DNA of 8,222 nt. It comes from Candidatus Cellulosilyticum pullistercoris (GTDB lineage Bacteria > Bacillota > Clostridia > Lachnospirales > Cellulosilyticaceae). Location: the NCBI GenBank assembly GCA_018883705.1, contig JAHLFQ010000133.1, forward strand, positions 1-8,222, written 5' to 3'. Positions within the stretch are counted from its first letter, which is position 1, and the number at the start of each line of letters is the position of its first letter. Shown in pieces: positions 7,596 to 8,222 of the stretch. The notes below the pieces were generated by a model. That model did no database searches. It had not been told where the DNA came from and saw only the letters and a list, made by a program, of their open reading frames with translations. The position numbers and the translations under genes were made by a program.

Positions 7596-8222
7596 TACTC
7601 ATCCTCCCTCGTAATAACTTTATTAATTTTTACTGCCACTTTATTTTTATATTCTCCAGGAGTACCTGTGAATTTTAAAATATTTCCAACATAGATATCT
7701 AAATCAGAATCAATATCCTTATCTAACTTAATGATATCGGATCGTGTGAGATCTAGAAATTCTCTTATGGTAATATGTGTTTTACCTAAAATCGCTTTAA
7801 CTGGTACACGCGACTTTTGAATTGTTTTTTGTATATATGCCTCATAGGAAGGTCCTAACTCTTGCTCCTTTTGTGCAAACCAAAATTTAGTATTCAGCTT
7901 ATCCATAATCGACTCAATAACTAAATGAGGTATACATATATTCATCATACCAGCTACATTTTTGATTTTTATATTCAATGTAATAAGTGCAACGATTTCA
8001 TTGGGTGATATAAGTTGTACCACCTGTGAATTCGTTTCAAGCTTCTCAAGCGTCGGCTCTAATTCTACGACATTTTGCCAAGGTTCTACTAACAGCTGAA
8101 CAAACTGAGTGAAGAGTTTTTCTAGAATAACCCGTTCAATATCCGTGAAATCTCGAATCATGTTTGTCCCACTGCCACTTCCACCTAAAACACGATCAAT
8201 AATGGTAAAACCCATATTAGGG
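7595..8222 (-). CDS. fliM: Flagellar motor switch protein FliM (C-terminal part, truncated by window edge)
   Basis: FliM is the cytoplasmic C-ring protein that binds FliG and CheY-phosphate and sets rotation direction. The window holds the last 208 residues. The reading frame stays open through position 8222 (Pro-Asn precede the first visible Met), so that Met at 8215 is internal and not the start. About 120 to 130 N-terminal residues, including the CheY-binding peptide, should lie outside if the protein has the usual length of about 330. The fragment opens in the FliM middle domain with IIDRVLGGSGSG, matching the family's conserved GGxG FliG-contact motif, followed by the TDIE segment. The last 75 or so residues, from about KSRVPVKAIL to KINKVITREDE, form the SpoA/FliN-like domain that builds the ring. 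The gene ends with TAA sharing its last A with the ATG of fliY (TAATG), which suggests translational coupling. Identification is firm from motifs and neighbours. Confidence 0.96.
   Translation of the reverse strand, partial: PNMGFTIIDRVLGGSGSGTNMIRDFTDIERVILEKLFTQFVQLLVEPWQNVVELEPTLEKLETNSQVVQLISPNEIVALITLNIKIKNVAGMMNICIPHLVIESIMDKLNTKFWFAQKEQELGPSYEAYIQKTIQKSRVPVKAILGKTHITIREFLDLTRSDIIKLDKDIDSDLDIYVGNILKFTGTPGEYKNKVAVKINKVITREDE
7602..7609 (-). promoter_or_regulatory. Ribosome binding site of fliY
   Basis: AGGGAGGA lies 6 bases before the ATG at 7595, inside the last codons of fliM. It supports Met1 of FliY over the second in-frame Met four codons later. Confidence 0.8.

Noticed and set aside
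7734..7760. Possible SigD-type flagellar -10 (TCCGATAT on the minus strand) inside fliM
   Set aside because: It differs from GCCGATAT, and no TAAA -35 element sits at about 15 bases spacing; it falls in codons of the conserved SpoA domain of FliM.

Overview
The window is a continuous stretch of a large flagellar/chemotaxis operon. Every gene is on the minus strand, so transcription runs from position 8222 towards position 1. Base composition is strongly AT-rich. The gene order is fliM, fliY, cheY, fliO, fliP, fliQ, fliR, flhB, flhA, flhF, the same as the central part of the fla/che operon of Bacillus subtilis. A CheC/FliN-type FliY, a Bacillus-like CheY and strong AGGAGG-type ribosome binding sites point to a low-GC Gram-positive (Firmicutes), most likely a motile member of the Clostridia. 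The genus cannot be fixed from this sequence alone.

Layout in transcription order. First come the switch-complex genes: the 3' two thirds of fliM (7595-8222, cut by the window edge) and complete fliY (6405-7595). cheY (6018-6380) follows, encoding the response regulator that the switch senses. Next is the export-gate block: fliO (5580-6017), fliP (4799-5596), fliQ (4524-4787), fliR (3727-4512), flhB (2612-3730) and flhA (570-2609). Last is the 5' part of flhF (1-573), which runs off the left edge just before its expected GTPase P-loop.

How the genes work together. FliO, P, Q, R, FlhB and FlhA build the membrane export gate of the flagellar type III secretion system. FlhB changes substrate class by cleaving itself at NPTH. 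FlhF is the SRP-type GTPase that governs flagellar placement and number. FliM and FliY form the C-ring switch. CheY-phosphate binds that switch, and FliY also carries two CheC-type phosphatase sites that would remove the signal.

The DNA is almost entirely coding. Gaps between genes are 0 to 24 bases, or the genes overlap (TAATG, ATGA twice, and a 17-base overlap). Most ribosome binding sites lie inside the end of the preceding gene. I see no convincing promoter, terminator, RNA gene, mobile element, CRISPR array or repeat, and no stretch of 300 bases without a gene. This is an ordinary, well-conserved flagellar locus, and I find no sign of an undescribed system. The points most worth a second look are the uncertain start and extra hydrophobic N-terminus of FliO, and the two intact phosphatase motifs in FliY.
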